The notes under the pieces were generated by a model. It saw only the letters and a list, made by a program, of their open reading frames with translations. It did not search any database and had not been told where the DNA came from. This document shows positions 6,988 through 7,022 of a DNA stretch of 7,022 nucleotides, piece after piece. The stretch spans positions 1 to 7,022 of the forward strand of contig JAEYVN010000402.1 of the NCBI GenBank assembly GCA_023431725.1. Direction: 5' to 3'. Origin of the DNA: Pseudomonadota bacterium (GTDB lineage: Bacteria; Pseudomonadota; Alphaproteobacteria; Rhizobiales; Xanthobacteraceae). The position numbers were made by a program, and so were the translations under genes. How positions within the stretch are numbered: the first letter of the stretch is position 1; each line of letters begins with the position of its first letter.

Positions 6988-7022
6988 TCACTCCCAAACA
7001 CCCACCTTCGCATCGTCATCGC
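6988..7022 (-). CDS. Possible 3' end of an upstream operon gene (partial)
   Basis: Reading leftward from the right edge, the frame DDDAKVGVWE then TGA is open and stops at 6988-6990, directly against the hyuA ATG. Such back-to-back stop and start codons are typical inside operons, so an upstream gene outside the window may end here. Another frame (ending CHR, TGA at 6975-6977) is also open and overlaps the second hyuA ATG as ATGA, so the choice is uncertain. With only about eleven codons visible, no product can be named. Confidence 0.25.
   Translation of the reverse strand, partial: DDDAKVGVWE

Overview
The window looks like chromosome of a G+C-rich alphaproteobacterium, most plausibly of the Bradyrhizobium/Afipia/Rhodopseudomonas kind. 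This rests on codon use in the large genes, on the type of small membrane protein encoded at the left, and on family resemblance recalled from memory; no search was run. The window holds four confident genes.

Left part (1-591): about 590 bases with no confident gene. It contains a weak 47-65 codon minus-strand reading frame, a perfect 16-base palindrome nested inside a second inverted repeat (392-434), and a possible GGAAC-type (general stress sigma factor) promoter ahead of the first gene. At 592-1509 (+) lies a gene for a 305-residue integral membrane protein with three N-terminal membrane helices, an alanine-rich helical middle and one C-terminal glycine-rich helix. It belongs to an uncharacterised group common in Rhizobiales.

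Middle (1510-1971): an intergenic stretch between two convergent genes, without a recognised gene or a canonical terminator.

Right part (1972-7022, minus strand): a tight three-gene operon. In transcription order it reads hyuA (hydantoinase/oxoprolinase family subunit A, 6987-4888), hyuB (subunit B, 4888-2963, joined to hyuA by a one-base TAATG overlap) and a fumarylacetoacetate hydrolase (FAH) family protein (2910-1972, GTG start, 52 bases after hyuB). HyuA and HyuB should form one ATP-dependent enzyme that acts on a cyclic amide (hydantoin, oxoproline or lactam) or, as in the acetone/acetophenone carboxylase branch, carboxylates a ketone. The FAH-family enzyme would then process the product. 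The substrate cannot be read from the sequence. The operon probably begins beyond the right edge, because a reading frame entering from there stops directly against the hyuA start codon.

The points most worth a second look are the HyuAB-FAH pairing, a Cys-rich C-terminal extension on HyuB, the nested inverted repeats at 392-434, and a compositional contrast (CTAG tetramers) between the left part and the hyu operon. No mobile element, CRISPR array or RNA gene was recognised.
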